52,540 nt of DNA, taken from positions 1 to 52,540 of the forward strand of contig CAJXJF010000003.1 of NCBI GenBank assembly GCA_913054475.1, given 5' to 3'. Origin of the DNA: an uncultured Nitratifractor sp. (lineage in GTDB: Bacteria > Campylobacterota > Campylobacteria > Campylobacterales > Sulfurovaceae). Below the pieces are notes generated by a model. That model had not been told where the DNA came from, searched no databases, and was given only the letters and a program-made list of their open reading frames with translations. Position numbers and translations under genes: made by a program. Positions within the stretch are counted from its first letter, which is position 1. Each line of letters begins with the position of its first letter. Positions 29,374-39,598 of this stretch are shown here, one piece after another.

Positions 29374-30666
29374 ATGAACAAAGAGATACTTCGCCTGGCC
29401 ATCCCCAATATAGTCTCCAATATCTCCATTCCTCTTCTAAGTTCGGTGGATACCGCTCTCATGGGGCATATATCCCCATCCCATCTCGCCGCTTTGGGGA
29501 TAGGGGGTATGATATTCATGTTTCTCTACAGCAGTTTTGCTTTTCTCAGGATGGGCACCACCGGTATGACCGCCCAGGCATATGGTGCATCCGACTTCGA
29601 AACACTCTCCAACACACTCTATCGAGCCATTTTTCTGGCACTTGCTATTTCGCTACTTCTGCTGCTTCTGCATCGGCCTCTCTTTCTATCAGCCGCCTAC
29701 CTGATGAATATAGAGAGCGGATATTACGAACTTGCACAGAGATATTTCGATATAAGAATACTCACGGCACCCGCGGTGATGATACTCTATGTCATGACGG
29801 GTTTCTTCTTCGGGATGCAAAACTCGGCCTATCCTCTCTATATCACGCTGCTTCTGAATATAGTCAATATCGTAGCCAGTCTCTTTATGGTCAGAGTGTT
29901 GGCAATGGGTATCGAGGGGGCCGCATGGGGAACGGTGATAGCCCAATATTCGGCAATGGCGACTGCACTTGTGCTTCTTGGCAGATATGCAAAGAGGCTC
30001 CACGGCGCAAGAAGAGGCGCCATATTCGCGAAAAGTTCTCTCGCACACTTCTTCCATATAAACAGAAATATCTTCATCCGTACTCTCGCCCTCACCTTCT
30101 CTCTCGCCTTTTTCTATGCGCAAGCGGCCAAATATGGCGAAGAGACTCTCTCCGTGATGGTCATCCTGCTGCAGTTCATGATATGGATGAGCTTCGCGAT
30201 AGACGGCTTCGCAAATGCCGCAGAGAGTATCACCGGCAGATATTTCGGTGCCACTGAGAGAGAGAATTTCTACAAAGCGGTCAGACTCTCCATGCTATGG
30301 GGAGCCTCTCTGGCCCTGCTCTTCTCTCTCTTCTACCACTTCTGCGGTAGCTTTATAGTGACGATATATACTTCGGACAAGGCGATAATAGAGAGTACCA
30401 CTCCTCTTCTGCCACTGACCGCCCTGCTTCCACTGCTGGCCTTTCCCGCCTTCATATATGACGGCATATTCATAGGCATGACAGCCGTCAAAGCGATGAG
30501 AGATGCGGTACTTCTCTCCATGTTTCTCTATATGGCTCTTTTCTATCTGCTGGAGAGTTTTATGGATGCACGATACGCATTGTGGATATCTTTCGTCTCC
30601 TTTTTTCTCTTCCGGGGGCTTGTACAGAATAGACTCTTTCGCAGTAGAGGAATCAATCTACGATGA
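29374..30666 (+). CDS. MATE family efflux transporter (DinF/NorM-like)
   Basis: 430 aa, 12-TM-like; LRLAIPNIVSNISIPLLSSVDTALMGH; GASDFETL; SFAIDGFANAAESITGRYFGA. Confidence 0.9.
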   Translation: MNKEILRLAIPNIVSNISIPLLSSVDTALMGHISPSHLAALGIGGMIFMFLYSSFAFLRMGTTGMTAQAYGASDFETLSNTLYRAIFLALAISLLLLLLHRPLFLSAAYLMNIESGYYELAQRYFDIRILTAPAVMILYVMTGFFFGMQNSAYPLYITLLLNIVNIVASLFMVRVLAMGIEGAAWGTVIAQYSAMATALVLLGRYAKRLHGARRGAIFAKSSLAHFFHINRNIFIRTLALTFSLAFFYAQAAKYGEETLSVMVILLQFMIWMSFAIDGFANAAESITGRYFGATERENFYKAVRLSMLWGASLALLFSLFYHFCGSFIVTIYTSDKAIIESTTPLLPLTALLPLLAFPAFIYDGIFIGMTAVKAMRDAVLLSMFLYMALFYLLESFMDARYALWISFVSFFLFRGLVQNRLFRSRGINLR

Positions 30667-30734
30667 GGTGAACTTTCTTATGCTAAAATAGCTTTCGACA
30701 AGAAAAACGGAGAAACCTTCCAAAGGAGCAGGCA

Positions 30735-31268
30735 ATGGATATCATAAGAGTGGGAGTACTTACCACAAGCGACAGAGCGAGCGAGGGTATATATGACGAT
30801 ATATCCGGAAAAGCCATCATGGAGAGACTCGAAGAGTATCTGCAAAACGAGATAGAGTTCATCTACCGCTGTATTCCGGATGAACAGAGCACGATAGAAG
30901 AGACTCTTCTCGAGCTTGCAAGAGACAAGAAGTGCGATCTGATCGTGACCACCGGCGGAACAGGACCGGCCGAGAGGGATGTCACCGTGGATGCCACCCT
31001 CAAAGTCTGCCACAAGATACTGCCCGGTTTCGGGGAGTTGATGAGAAGCGTGAGTCTGCAGTATGTACCCACTGCCATACTCTCGAGACAGACAGCCGGT
31101 ATCTGCACCAATTCACTGATAGTCAATCTCCCGGGCAAGCCGAAATCCATCAGAGAGTGTCTCGATGCGGTCTTTCCCGCCATTCCCTACTGTATAGACC
31201 TCATAGGAGGGAACTATATGGAGGTGGACGAGAGTGTAATCGAGGCTTTCAGACCCAAACAGAGTTAG
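30735..31268 (+). CDS. mogA: molybdopterin adenylyltransferase
   Basis: IRVGVLTTSDRASEGIYDDISG; VTTGGTGPAERDVT; INLPGKPKSIRECL-type motif. Confidence 0.92.
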   Translation: MDIIRVGVLTTSDRASEGIYDDISGKAIMERLEEYLQNEIEFIYRCIPDEQSTIEETLLELARDKKCDLIVTTGGTGPAERDVTVDATLKVCHKILPGFGELMRSVSLQYVPTAILSRQTAGICTNSLIVNLPGKPKSIRECLDAVFPAIPYCIDLIGGNYMEVDESVIEAFRPKQS

Positions 31269-31277
31269 AGAGTGACG

Positions 31278-31505
31278 ATGAATATAGAATTTATAGAGAG
31301 CAGATTCGAAGAGATTTACAAGGAGCTGGAGAAAGAGGTGATGGAGATTCTCTCCGATATGAGTCTCGACAAGAGAGAGACCAATCTGAGAATGAAACCT
31401 CTAAGCTCCACCAAAAAGATACTCGAAAATGCCATAGACAGCATAAAGACGGTGCAGGAACTCGCACTCAGAGAGCTCGACGAGAGCGATAATATCGGAA
31501 AATAG
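31278..31505 (+). CDS. small hypothetical protein
   Basis: ~75 aa helical ORF between mogA and serB; MNIEFIESRFEEIYKELEKE. Confidence 0.55.
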   Translation: MNIEFIESRFEEIYKELEKEVMEILSDMSLDKRETNLRMKPLSSTKKILENAIDSIKTVQELALRELDESDNIGK

Positions 31506-31534
31506 AAAAATATGATAAAAGGGAATGAGAGAGG

Positions 31535-32161
31535 ATGATAAGACTTGCCGTATTCGATTTCGACTCTACACTGATGGATGGGGAGACGATAGATTTTCTC
31601 GCCGCCGAACTGGGACTGGAGAGAGAGGTGGCCGCCATTACCGAACAGGCTATGCAGGGGAGAGTGGATTTCTTCAAATCTCTTCAGGCGCGTGTGGCAC
31701 TGCTGGAGGGTCTGCAGATGCAAAAAGTGGACGAAATCTGCCACTCCCTTCCACTGATGCCGGGAGCGAAAGAGACTGTGGCGGAATTGAAAAAGAGAGA
31801 TATCCGCGTCGTGTGCTTTTCGGGCGGATTCAGAAACGCCACCTCCCATGCGGCCGGGATTCTCGGACTCGATGCCGACTTTTCCAACATACTGCACGAG
31901 GACGAAGGTATTCTCACCGGAAAGGTTGGAGGAGAGATGATGTTTTCCGACTCGAAAGGGCAGATGCTCGAAAGATTACAGTCGCTCCTGCGCATAAAGC
32001 CGGAAGAGACGCTCGTCGTGGGTGACGGTGCCAACGACCTGAGCATGTTCGAATATGCCGCTACGAGAGTGGCCTTCTGCGCCAAAGATATACTCAAAAA
32101 AGCCGCCACCCACATCGTGGATGAAAAAGACCTCAGACATATTCCGGATATAGTCCTGTAA
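31535..32161 (+). CDS. serB: phosphoserine phosphatase
   Basis: AVFDFDSTLMDGETID; VVCFSGGFRN; VVGDGANDLSMFEYA. Confidence 0.93.
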   Translation: MIRLAVFDFDSTLMDGETIDFLAAELGLEREVAAITEQAMQGRVDFFKSLQARVALLEGLQMQKVDEICHSLPLMPGAKETVAELKKRDIRVVCFSGGFRNATSHAAGILGLDADFSNILHEDEGILTGKVGGEMMFSDSKGQMLERLQSLLRIKPEETLVVGDGANDLSMFEYAATRVAFCAKDILKKAATHIVDEKDLRHIPDIVL

Positions 32162-32174
32162 AGAGGAGAGCGAT

Positions 32175-33932
32175 TTGAAATGTAGAATCTCCTCTTTGTT
32201 GCGCAGTGCGCTCTCTTACAAAGAGGCTATAATCAAGGGAAATCTCGCCGCCGTGGCCGCCACCGTACTCACCGTACTCATCCCACTCTTCATACCCATG
32301 CTCGTGGATGAACTCATTCTGCACAGAAGCGACACCCTCACCGGCTGGGTGGCGCAGCACATAGCCCCAATGAGTGTAAGCGGCTATCTCGCCTTTTTCC
32401 TTCTGCTGGTACTGATACTCAGGGGATTGGGCTTTCTCTTCAATGTCTATCAGGTGCGTACCTTCACATCGGTATCCAAGGATATGGCTTACAAAATAAG
32501 GAAATCGGCGCTCGAGCATCTGCGCAGAGTCTCTCTCGCAGAGTATGAAACCTCATCTCCGGGAGCGGTGGCCTCCAGACTGGTAACCGATATCGATACG
32601 ATAGACGCTTTTATCGGTACGACCGTGAGCAAACTCGTAATATCCATACTTACACTCTTCTTCAGTGCCATCGTACTGCTTCTGATAAACTGGAAACTGG
32701 CTCTCTTCATATTGCTGACCAATCCGGCAGTGGTATATTTCACCGCAAGACTCGCCAGAAATGTCGGAAAGCTCAAGAGAGAACACAACAGGGCGGTAGA
32801 GGCATTTCAGTCGAGTCTTACGGATACCTTGGAGCTTTTCCACCAAATCAGGGCTTCCGACAAGGAGAGTTACTTTTTCGACAGGATAGAGGAGAAGGCA
32901 CTCTCGCTGAGAGAGCGCTCGATAGATTTCACATATAGAAGCGACAAAGCCATAAGGCTATCTTTTCTCGTCTTTCTCGGAGGTTACGAACTTTTTCGCT
33001 CCGTCAGTATCTATTTCGCCGTATATGGTGATCTGAGCGTAGGGCTGATGCTGGCCGTATTCGGATATCTCTGGATAATGATGACTCCGACACAGGATAT
33101 CATCAATTTCCAGTATGCGCTGAGCTCGGCGAGGGCCGCTTGCGGCAGAGTCGAGAAGATATTCGCAATGGAAAGAGAAAAGTTCGTCGATAACGGCAAA
33201 AACCCCTTCGAAAAAGGCTCCTGCGCCTCCATCGTCGCCAAAGGTCTCTCTTTCTCCTATAGCGAAGGCAAAAGGGTGCTCGAAGATATCGAGCTGGAGA
33301 TAGAGGCCGGTTCGAAAGTGGCTATCGTGGGCCCCAGCGGAAGCGGCAAAACCACGCTCTCGAACATTCTGGCGGGATTCTACCCCCTCAGTGAAGGGAA
33401 ACTCTTCTACAACGGTGTACAGAGCAGGGAGATATCGCCGGCCACGATACGGGCCAACTCTCATATGATATTGCAAAATCCCAGACTCTTCAACGACACT
33501 CTGCGCTTCAATCTCACCCTCGGAGAGGATATATCCGAAGAGAAGATAGCCTATGCCCTGCGTACAGCGCAGTTGGAAGAGGTGGTACAAAACATGAGCG
33601 AAGGGCTCGATACGGTAGTGGGCAGAGACGGTGTGAGACTCAGCGGCGGGCAGAGGCAGAGAGTGGCCATCGCCAGAATGCTGCTGAAAGACCCCAAAAT
33701 AGTGATTCTCGACGAATCCACCTCGGCACTCGATGTTCACACCGAAACACGACTCTTCGCCAGATTGTGGGACTATCTGCAGGATAAAACCGTCATCACC
33801 ATAGCACACAGGCTCAGTACGATAGAGAAGGCCGAATGGATATTCGTACTCGAAGAGGGCAAGGTGGTCGATAGAGGCAGACCTCGGGATTTGATGAAGA
33901 AAGAGGAGGGATATTTCGCCGGAATGATATAA
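32175..33932 (+). CDS. ABC transporter fused permease/ATP-binding protein
   Basis: Walker A GPSGSGKTTLS; signature LSGGQRQRVAIARMLL; Walker B IVILDEST; TTG start. Confidence 0.93.
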   Translation: MKCRISSLLRSALSYKEAIIKGNLAAVAATVLTVLIPLFIPMLVDELILHRSDTLTGWVAQHIAPMSVSGYLAFFLLLVLILRGLGFLFNVYQVRTFTSVSKDMAYKIRKSALEHLRRVSLAEYETSSPGAVASRLVTDIDTIDAFIGTTVSKLVISILTLFFSAIVLLLINWKLALFILLTNPAVVYFTARLARNVGKLKREHNRAVEAFQSSLTDTLELFHQIRASDKESYFFDRIEEKALSLRERSIDFTYRSDKAIRLSFLVFLGGYELFRSVSIYFAVYGDLSVGLMLAVFGYLWIMMTPTQDIINFQYALSSARAACGRVEKIFAMEREKFVDNGKNPFEKGSCASIVAKGLSFSYSEGKRVLEDIELEIEAGSKVAIVGPSGSGKTTLSNILAGFYPLSEGKLFYNGVQSREISPATIRANSHMILQNPRLFNDTLRFNLTLGEDISEEKIAYALRTAQLEEVVQNMSEGLDTVVGRDGVRLSGGQRQRVAIARMLLKDPKIVILDESTSALDVHTETRLFARLWDYLQDKTVITIAHRLSTIEKAEWIFVLEEGKVVDRGRPRDLMKKEEGYFAGMI

Positions 33933-33955
33933 GCCTGCCTAAATCGATATCCCTT

Positions 33956-35275
33956 CTAAAGTCGTATGAGTTTGAGAGGGTCTATATATTTGGACTCTTT
34001 CGTCGCTTCGAATATCAGTTTGCTCTTGATTTTTCCGATAACCGCACCCTTTTTGACTCTGCTTCCGCTCTTGAGGCCTGGAGCAGTTTTGGAAAGTCCG
34101 GCATAGACTGTATGAAGTCTGTTTCCGTGAGCTACGACGACCACTTTGCCCAACATACTGTTTTGTCCTATATAGACCACTTTGCCATTGAGTACATTTC
34201 TCACTTTTGAAAACGGAGCGGGTGCCTTTAGTGTAACGGATTCGTTGAAGATCTTGATTTTGTATATAGGATCTATATAGGTTCCGAACTTCTTGACCAC
34301 TATCGCCCTAGAGATTGGAGAGATAGTTCTCGGGCCGGTATAGTCGTATATCTTGTTTTTATGATATGAGGAGCCGTAGCGTTTGACCTTGCTACTCTCG
34401 GCTTTGAGAGTTACGGCACTATAGTCGGCTTCACGCCCCTCGGCTATTGCCTTTTTTCTCTCCTCCTCTCTCTCTTTGCGCAATTTGGCAAGCTTTGCGG
34501 CTCTTCTCCTCAACTCCTCCTGTCTTTCGACCTCTCTGCGTTTAGCCTCCTCTATCTCCTCTTTTCTTAGAATATTGAGCTTGGCCAGAGTCAATCTGAG
34601 CATATTCTGTCTTGTTATGAGGGCCTTTAGTTTCCTCTTGTACTGCTTCTCCTGCTCGCCAAGATGTGATAGAAGCTTCTTCTTCTCTTTCTTCTTTTTA
34701 TTGTAGAGCTTTCTTTTTCTCTCTATTTCGGCTATATTTTTTTTCAGAGCGTTTCTCTCCACACTCATTCTGCTCTTTTCGAGGCGGCTTGTATCTATAC
34801 TCTTTTTGAGGGCTTTGAGGCTCTTTTTGTTCTCTCTTTTGTATATCTCGTAAGCCTCCTTGAGTATCACGCTCTTCTCACTCTTTCTGTGCATACTATC
34901 CATAGCCGCTATAACCGAAAATTGCTCCGTCAGAAGCTGTATGAATCTGTTGTATCTACTCTTTATCTTCTTATCCAGATCCGATATTTCACTATCGAGC
35001 TCCATTACTCTATTTCTGGCAGTGCCATATCTGCTCTCGTTCCTCTTCTTCTCTCTCTCCAATCTATCGAGTATCTTCTCTATGGAGGCATACTCTCTCT
35101 CCATCTTCCTGATGGAGTCGGCTATTTTGGCGAGCTGGCTATTCATCTCCTTTTTCATCTTTTCCGTCGATTCGATATTGTGTCTCGAGCTCTCGATCTT
35201 CTTTGCAATCTGAGAAGCTTCGGACTCGGAGAGAAGCAATACACAAAGCGACAATACGCCAAGCAGACTTTTCAC
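33956..35275 (-). CDS. murein hydrolase activator EnvC-like, M23 peptidase/LytM domain with coiled coil
   Basis: Long coiled coil; C-terminal KGKVVYIGQNSMLGKVVVVAHGNRLHTVYAGLSKTAPGLKSGSRVKKGAVIGKI-like LytM region; ATGA overlap with ftsX. Confidence 0.85.
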   Translation of the reverse strand: MKSLLGVLSLCVLLLSESEASQIAKKIESSRHNIESTEKMKKEMNSQLAKIADSIRKMEREYASIEKILDRLEREKKRNESRYGTARNRVMELDSEISDLDKKIKSRYNRFIQLLTEQFSVIAAMDSMHRKSEKSVILKEAYEIYKRENKKSLKALKKSIDTSRLEKSRMSVERNALKKNIAEIERKRKLYNKKKKEKKKLLSHLGEQEKQYKRKLKALITRQNMLRLTLAKLNILRKEEIEEAKRREVERQEELRRRAAKLAKLRKEREEERKKAIAEGREADYSAVTLKAESSKVKRYGSSYHKNKIYDYTGPRTISPISRAIVVKKFGTYIDPIYKIKIFNESVTLKAPAPFSKVRNVLNGKVVYIGQNSMLGKVVVVAHGNRLHTVYAGLSKTAPGLKSGSRVKKGAVIGKIKSKLIFEATKESKYIDPLKLIRL

Positions 35276-36087
35276 TCTTTTACCTCTCTACTCTTTATGG
35301 CCACACTCATGACGGCGACTATGACGATACTAAGAGATATCGATATCAAAATCAGCAAATCGGAACTTTCAAAAAGTAGATCTCTTCTCTCTTTCAACAG
35401 TTCTATGCCGCTTCTATCGGCCCAGTAGAATTTGAGAGAGAGAAAGACAATGGTAGTCATAAGTGCCGATACTATCGCATCCACTATACCCATCCTGAAC
35501 AAAACGGCACTGCGCAGCAGCATGGGTGCGCCGAAAATCTCCATTATTCGCATCCTCTCTTTGTGTGCCATCTGCCATACTTCCATCTGTTTGACGATGA
35601 GAAAGAGACTCACGATACTCATGAGTGCCACAAATGACCAAAAGAGCATCTTTATAAATATAAAAAGATTGTATTTGGAGCTGTGACTCTCGCCGAAAGT
35701 CTCCACCCTTTTCACCCATGGATCTTTGAGAAGCTTTTTTTCTATCTCCGCGGTATCTTCGCTATCGAGATAGTTGTTTAGATGCAGCGAGTAGAAATAC
35801 GGAAGGGCGTTTAGTATATCTCTGCCGGTTGTATTCCCCAGACCCTGAGCTATATCCTTGGCTATCTTCTTTCTTTCTATTCTTTTGGCATCGGCTATCC
35901 TGGAATCTATCTTCTTGAATTTCGCCTCATCCATCTGTTTTTTCGTCACGACGAGTATGGAGTAGTTGGCTTTGAGTTTCTCTTCGTAATTCGTAGTCAC
36001 TCTGTCGAAAACGAGGAAAAACTCTATCCCCAGCAATATCGACATCAACGGCAGAATAAACATCATATGTTCTCTAATTGACTTCAT
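35272..36087 (-). CDS. ftsX: cell division protein FtsX-like permease
   Basis: Adjacent to FtsE ATPase; N-terminal TM, extracytoplasmic domain, three C-terminal TMs; EIFGAPMLLRSAV. Confidence 0.85.
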   Translation of the reverse strand: MKSIREHMMFILPLMSILLGIEFFLVFDRVTTNYEEKLKANYSILVVTKKQMDEAKFKKIDSRIADAKRIERKKIAKDIAQGLGNTTGRDILNALPYFYSLHLNNYLDSEDTAEIEKKLLKDPWVKRVETFGESHSSKYNLFIFIKMLFWSFVALMSIVSLFLIVKQMEVWQMAHKERMRIMEIFGAPMLLRSAVLFRMGIVDAIVSALMTTIVFLSLKFYWADRSGIELLKERRDLLFESSDLLILISISLSIVIVAVMSVAIKSREVKE

Positions 36088-36754
36088 AGATACCCTTGTT
36101 TTCTATTATGAGATGTCTGTACGGTATATTGAATATCGTCGGAATCCTATGCGTAACGACCACGATGGTCGAACCAAGCTGTGCACAGGCATTCTCCATC
36201 AAATCCCAGATGACATTGGAGGAGTACTCATCGAGGTTACCGGTAGGCTCGTCGGCGAGAATGAGAAAGGGATTTCTCGAAAGCGCTCTGGCTACACCGA
36301 CTCTTTGTTGCTCACCACCGCTCAACTCCAGCGGAAAGCGCTCGGCATGTTCGCTCAGTTTTACATGTCTTAGAAGTTTCTGAGCCTGGGTTTTCTGAAT
36401 ATCGATACTGTAGCCGGCGATTATCAGAGGTAGCACTACATTCTTCTCTACCGTCCACTCGTTGATGAGTTTGTAATCCTGAAAGATTATTCCCATATTG
36501 GATCTGAGCGTCTGAAGTCTGCCGTGGCTGATATTGCCCATATCGAAGCCTCCCACTACGAGAGAACCGCTTTTGGGCACCAAAGCTCCGTAGAGCGATT
36601 TGAGCAGTGTCGATTTGCCGCTTCCGCTCGGACCGGTTATAAAGACAAACTCTCCTCTCCCCACTCTAAAACTGGCATTTTTGATAATCTCTTTCTTGCC
36701 ATCGTCGTATGCCAAAGTCAGGCGTGAAGTTGCTATAACATTATTGGTGGACAT
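36074..36754 (-). CDS. ftsE: cell division ATP-binding protein FtsE
   Basis: GPSGSGKSTLLKSLYGALVPKSG; LSGGEQQRVGVARAL; LADEPTGNLD; start at 36754. Confidence 0.9.
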   Translation of the reverse strand: MSTNNVIATSRLTLAYDDGKKEIIKNASFRVGRGEFVFITGPSGSGKSTLLKSLYGALVPKSGSLVVGGFDMGNISHGRLQTLRSNMGIIFQDYKLINEWTVEKNVVLPLIIAGYSIDIQKTQAQKLLRHVKLSEHAERFPLELSGGEQQRVGVARALSRNPFLILADEPTGNLDEYSSNVIWDLMENACAQLGSTIVVVTHRIPTIFNIPYRHLIIENKGIYEVN

Positions 36755-37925
36755 CGAGTAACTCTCCAATCTTTTTATGGGCTCTCATATTGGTCTTGTT
36801 GGCTACAGGCCTGCTCGGAAAGTAGTTCACGCTCCCATCCTCCTCTATAAAGAGATATTTATGTTCAGGTTTGTCGAAGTTTCCAAACGATACCTCCACT
36901 ATATACCCTTTGCTATACACTCTGTCGTAAACTCTTGTGAAATGTATGAAATATTCGTCGAAAACGAGAGAATCCGGCGGCAGTTTACCGATAGTTTCCG
37001 ACGATACTTTAGCGCAAAAAGAGAAATCTGTACAAATCTCTCTCTGCGGTGATTTCTCCATCGAATAGAGAGTCAGATTGTAAATGTTCTTCTCCTCTCT
37101 TCTCCATCGCGCCTCATATTTGCTCACGACGGGCAACTCTTCGTTCTTCTTCACTTCGAATCGTACCCGCTTCGCTTCGGAAAAGATCTCCAGAGCGTAT
37201 CTGTAGTAGTTTTCGCTATCCGTTCTAAGCTCCAAAATACCATCGATATCCAATACACGCAGCGCTTCCGATACGAAAGAGCTTCCTATGACCCTTCTAT
37301 GGGGCTTTTTGTCCCAAGGCACCGGGAAATGAACGAATATGGCTTCGGCCAGATTCGAAGGGAGCATCTCCAGCAAAAGCCTGGCATCGTAGTTGAGCAC
37401 CCAGATATTCTCCAGCTTTCTCAAAGCTATCTGCCTGAGTACCTGCTGTGCGGAGGGCGTATGTATCTCTATGCCTATATGCAGTCTATCGGGCTCTTTA
37501 CCCGCCTGATAGAGCAGATGGCGACCGCTACCGAATCCTACCTCGAGTGCGACTCTATCATAGGGGAAAATCCCTTTTTCAAAATCATCGATCTTTTTAT
37601 CGTATCGGGAGGCTATCGTCACCCTCTCTCTCGTACTCTCTATATTGGAGTGCAATATCTCGAGTCCGGCCTCTTTTGCAAGTGAGGCAAGTATTCTCTT
37701 TATGAGCTCCACATCCAGCGGTCGGCTTACACTGTCGCATCGCAAAAGCCACTCTTTTTCCTTTTTTTTCAACTCCAATATAAACTCTTTCCCGTTTTCA
37801 CCCACGAGAAGAAGCTCTTTCGGGCCTTTTTTGCAAACTGCCCTCTCTTTCAAAACGGAATCTCTCTTTGCGACTACGGCATCGAATCTTTGCGAATCGA
37901 AAGGTTTGACCTTGAGATGCGGCAT
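36741..37925 (-). CDS. trmB: tRNA (guanine-N7-)-methyltransferase, long form
   Basis: ALEVGFGSGRHLLYQA; IGIEIHTPSAQQVL; FVHFPVPWDKKPHRRV. Confidence 0.93.
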   Translation of the reverse strand: MPHLKVKPFDSQRFDAVVAKRDSVLKERAVCKKGPKELLLVGENGKEFILELKKKEKEWLLRCDSVSRPLDVELIKRILASLAKEAGLEILHSNIESTRERVTIASRYDKKIDDFEKGIFPYDRVALEVGFGSGRHLLYQAGKEPDRLHIGIEIHTPSAQQVLRQIALRKLENIWVLNYDARLLLEMLPSNLAEAIFVHFPVPWDKKPHRRVIGSSFVSEALRVLDIDGILELRTDSENYYRYALEIFSEAKRVRFEVKKNEELPVVSKYEARWRREEKNIYNLTLYSMEKSPQREICTDFSFCAKVSSETIGKLPPDSLVFDEYFIHFTRVYDRVYSKGYIVEVSFGNFDKPEHKYLFIEEDGSVNYFPSRPVANKTNMRAHKKIGELLDVHQ

Positions 37926-37936
37926 ACGATACTCCT

Positions 37937-38623
37937 CTACTCTATAGTCACTGTCGCAGCCTCACTCGCATCGGATCTGAATCCATCCGCACTTCTGGCA
38001 ATTATACGATAGCTGTATCTCCTACCCTTGGCGGCCGACATATCGATATACTCGGGACTCAAGCGCCCCTTTACATTGGCCAGATATTTCCACTCTCTTC
38101 CTTCGAGTCTGCGCTCGATGATATAATCGTGGATTCTCGGATCGGGATGGGGAGTCCAAAGTAGTTTCACGACTCCTTTATCGACTATGAAAGCCTTGAA
38201 GAAATCGACCGGAGGAAACGGACTTTTGGTCTTGACGCTCACTATCTTTCCCGGGGAGGAGCCGTAAAACAGACCGTAGGGTTTGAAGGTATAGAGATAT
38301 TTGCGGTTGGGTTTTATATCTGTATCCACGAAATGTGTGGCATAGCGATTTCCTATAGTGGCGATTTTGACATATCTCTGTTTGCTACCCTTGCCCGGTA
38401 CGGCTCTATAGACATCCACCCCTTCCACTCTTTTGTCTTGAATCTCGGACCACTCGAAACCGACACTCGTCTTGTCCACAATAGTCTTTACCTCTTTTAT
38501 CACAGGCATGGACGGATCAACCTTTAGAGCCGTCATACTTTCAACTTCAGAACAACCTGTCGCAATCAGCGAAGCTATCACCGCCGAAGAGATCATCAAG
38601 CCTCTTTTCGATCCACTTTTCAT
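37937..38623 (-). CDS. fibronectin type III-domain lipoprotein
   Basis: Lipobox LIATGC; FN3-like repeats (VKLLWTPHPDPRIHDYIIERR..., YSYRIIARSADGFRSDASEAATVTI). Confidence 0.8.
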   Translation of the reverse strand: MKSGSKRGLMISSAVIASLIATGCSEVESMTALKVDPSMPVIKEVKTIVDKTSVGFEWSEIQDKRVEGVDVYRAVPGKGSKQRYVKIATIGNRYATHFVDTDIKPNRKYLYTFKPYGLFYGSSPGKIVSVKTKSPFPPVDFFKAFIVDKGVVKLLWTPHPDPRIHDYIIERRLEGREWKYLANVKGRLSPEYIDMSAAKGRRYSYRIIARSADGFRSDASEAATVTIE

Positions 38624-39536
38624 CCGTTTCGCTCCTCTCGTAATTTTTTTTCAGGTAGGTATTCATATCTTCCGGTAGAGGTGCTTTTATCTCCATCCTC
38701 TTCCCACTCGCCGGATGGGTGAAATAGAGTCTGAAGGCATGTAGAAATATTCTATCTTTCATATTTATCGCTCCTCTATAGCCATAGAGTTCATCTGCGA
38801 GGATATGTCGCCCTATACTGGATAGATGAACTCTTATCTGATGTGTTCTACCCGTATGCAGGCGCGCCGCCACGAGCTCGGTCGTACCGCTTGCGCATCG
38901 GGCTATCTTGGCGAAATCCGTCTTTGCGTATCTACCGTCGGGTACTACGGCCATCTTCAGACGATTGGACGGATTTCTTCCTATTGATCTTTCGATTGTA
39001 AGATTATCCTTCAAAGGGTAATCTATTATCGCGAGATAGTATCTACCCATACTCTTGTTTTGAAGCTGGAGAGAGAGCCTGCTATGTGTATCGTTGTTTT
39101 TCGCCACAAGCAGAGCACCACTGGTAACCTTGTCGATACGGTGGACTATACCGTATCTCTCCTCTCCCGCGATTGTGGAGAGAGATATCCCCTTGGCTAC
39201 AAGCCAATCTACGACAGTAGCATCTTTTACCGAAGGGGCGGGATGCACGACCACACCAGCAGGTTTGTCGAGTACGAGAAGCTCTTCATCTTCATAGAGA
39301 ATTTTCATATCGAAATCGACGGGAGCGGCCTCTTTTTTTTCCGCCTCGATGAAACTGTAGGTTATTTTCTGACCCTCGTGTATCTTGTACGAGCTCTTTT
39401 CAACCACCACTCCATCGACTTCGACAAAACCGCCCTCTATAAGTTTGGCTATCTGACTTCTGCTTTGCGACAATGATTGGGATAGAACCTTGTCGAGCCT
39501 TCCTCCCCTCTCGACACTCAACTCTCCATGCTTCAA
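38547..39536 (-). CDS. RluA/RluD family pseudouridine synthase
   Basis: GIVHRIDKVTSGALLVAKN; LHTGRTHQIRVHLSSIGRHILADELYG; N-terminal S4 domain. Confidence 0.95.
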   Translation of the reverse strand: MKHGELSVERGGRLDKVLSQSLSQSRSQIAKLIEGGFVEVDGVVVEKSSYKIHEGQKITYSFIEAEKKEAAPVDFDMKILYEDEELLVLDKPAGVVVHPAPSVKDATVVDWLVAKGISLSTIAGEERYGIVHRIDKVTSGALLVAKNNDTHSRLSLQLQNKSMGRYYLAIIDYPLKDNLTIERSIGRNPSNRLKMAVVPDGRYAKTDFAKIARCASGTTELVAARLHTGRTHQIRVHLSSIGRHILADELYGYRGAINMKDRIFLHAFRLYFTHPASGKRMEIKAPLPEDMNTYLKKNYERSETDEKWIEKRLDDLFGGDSFADCDRLF

Positions 39537-39598
39537 CTACTACCTTTTTTTGAGTACGATAGCACAAAAACGGTTAATGCAATATTAATTAATATCTC

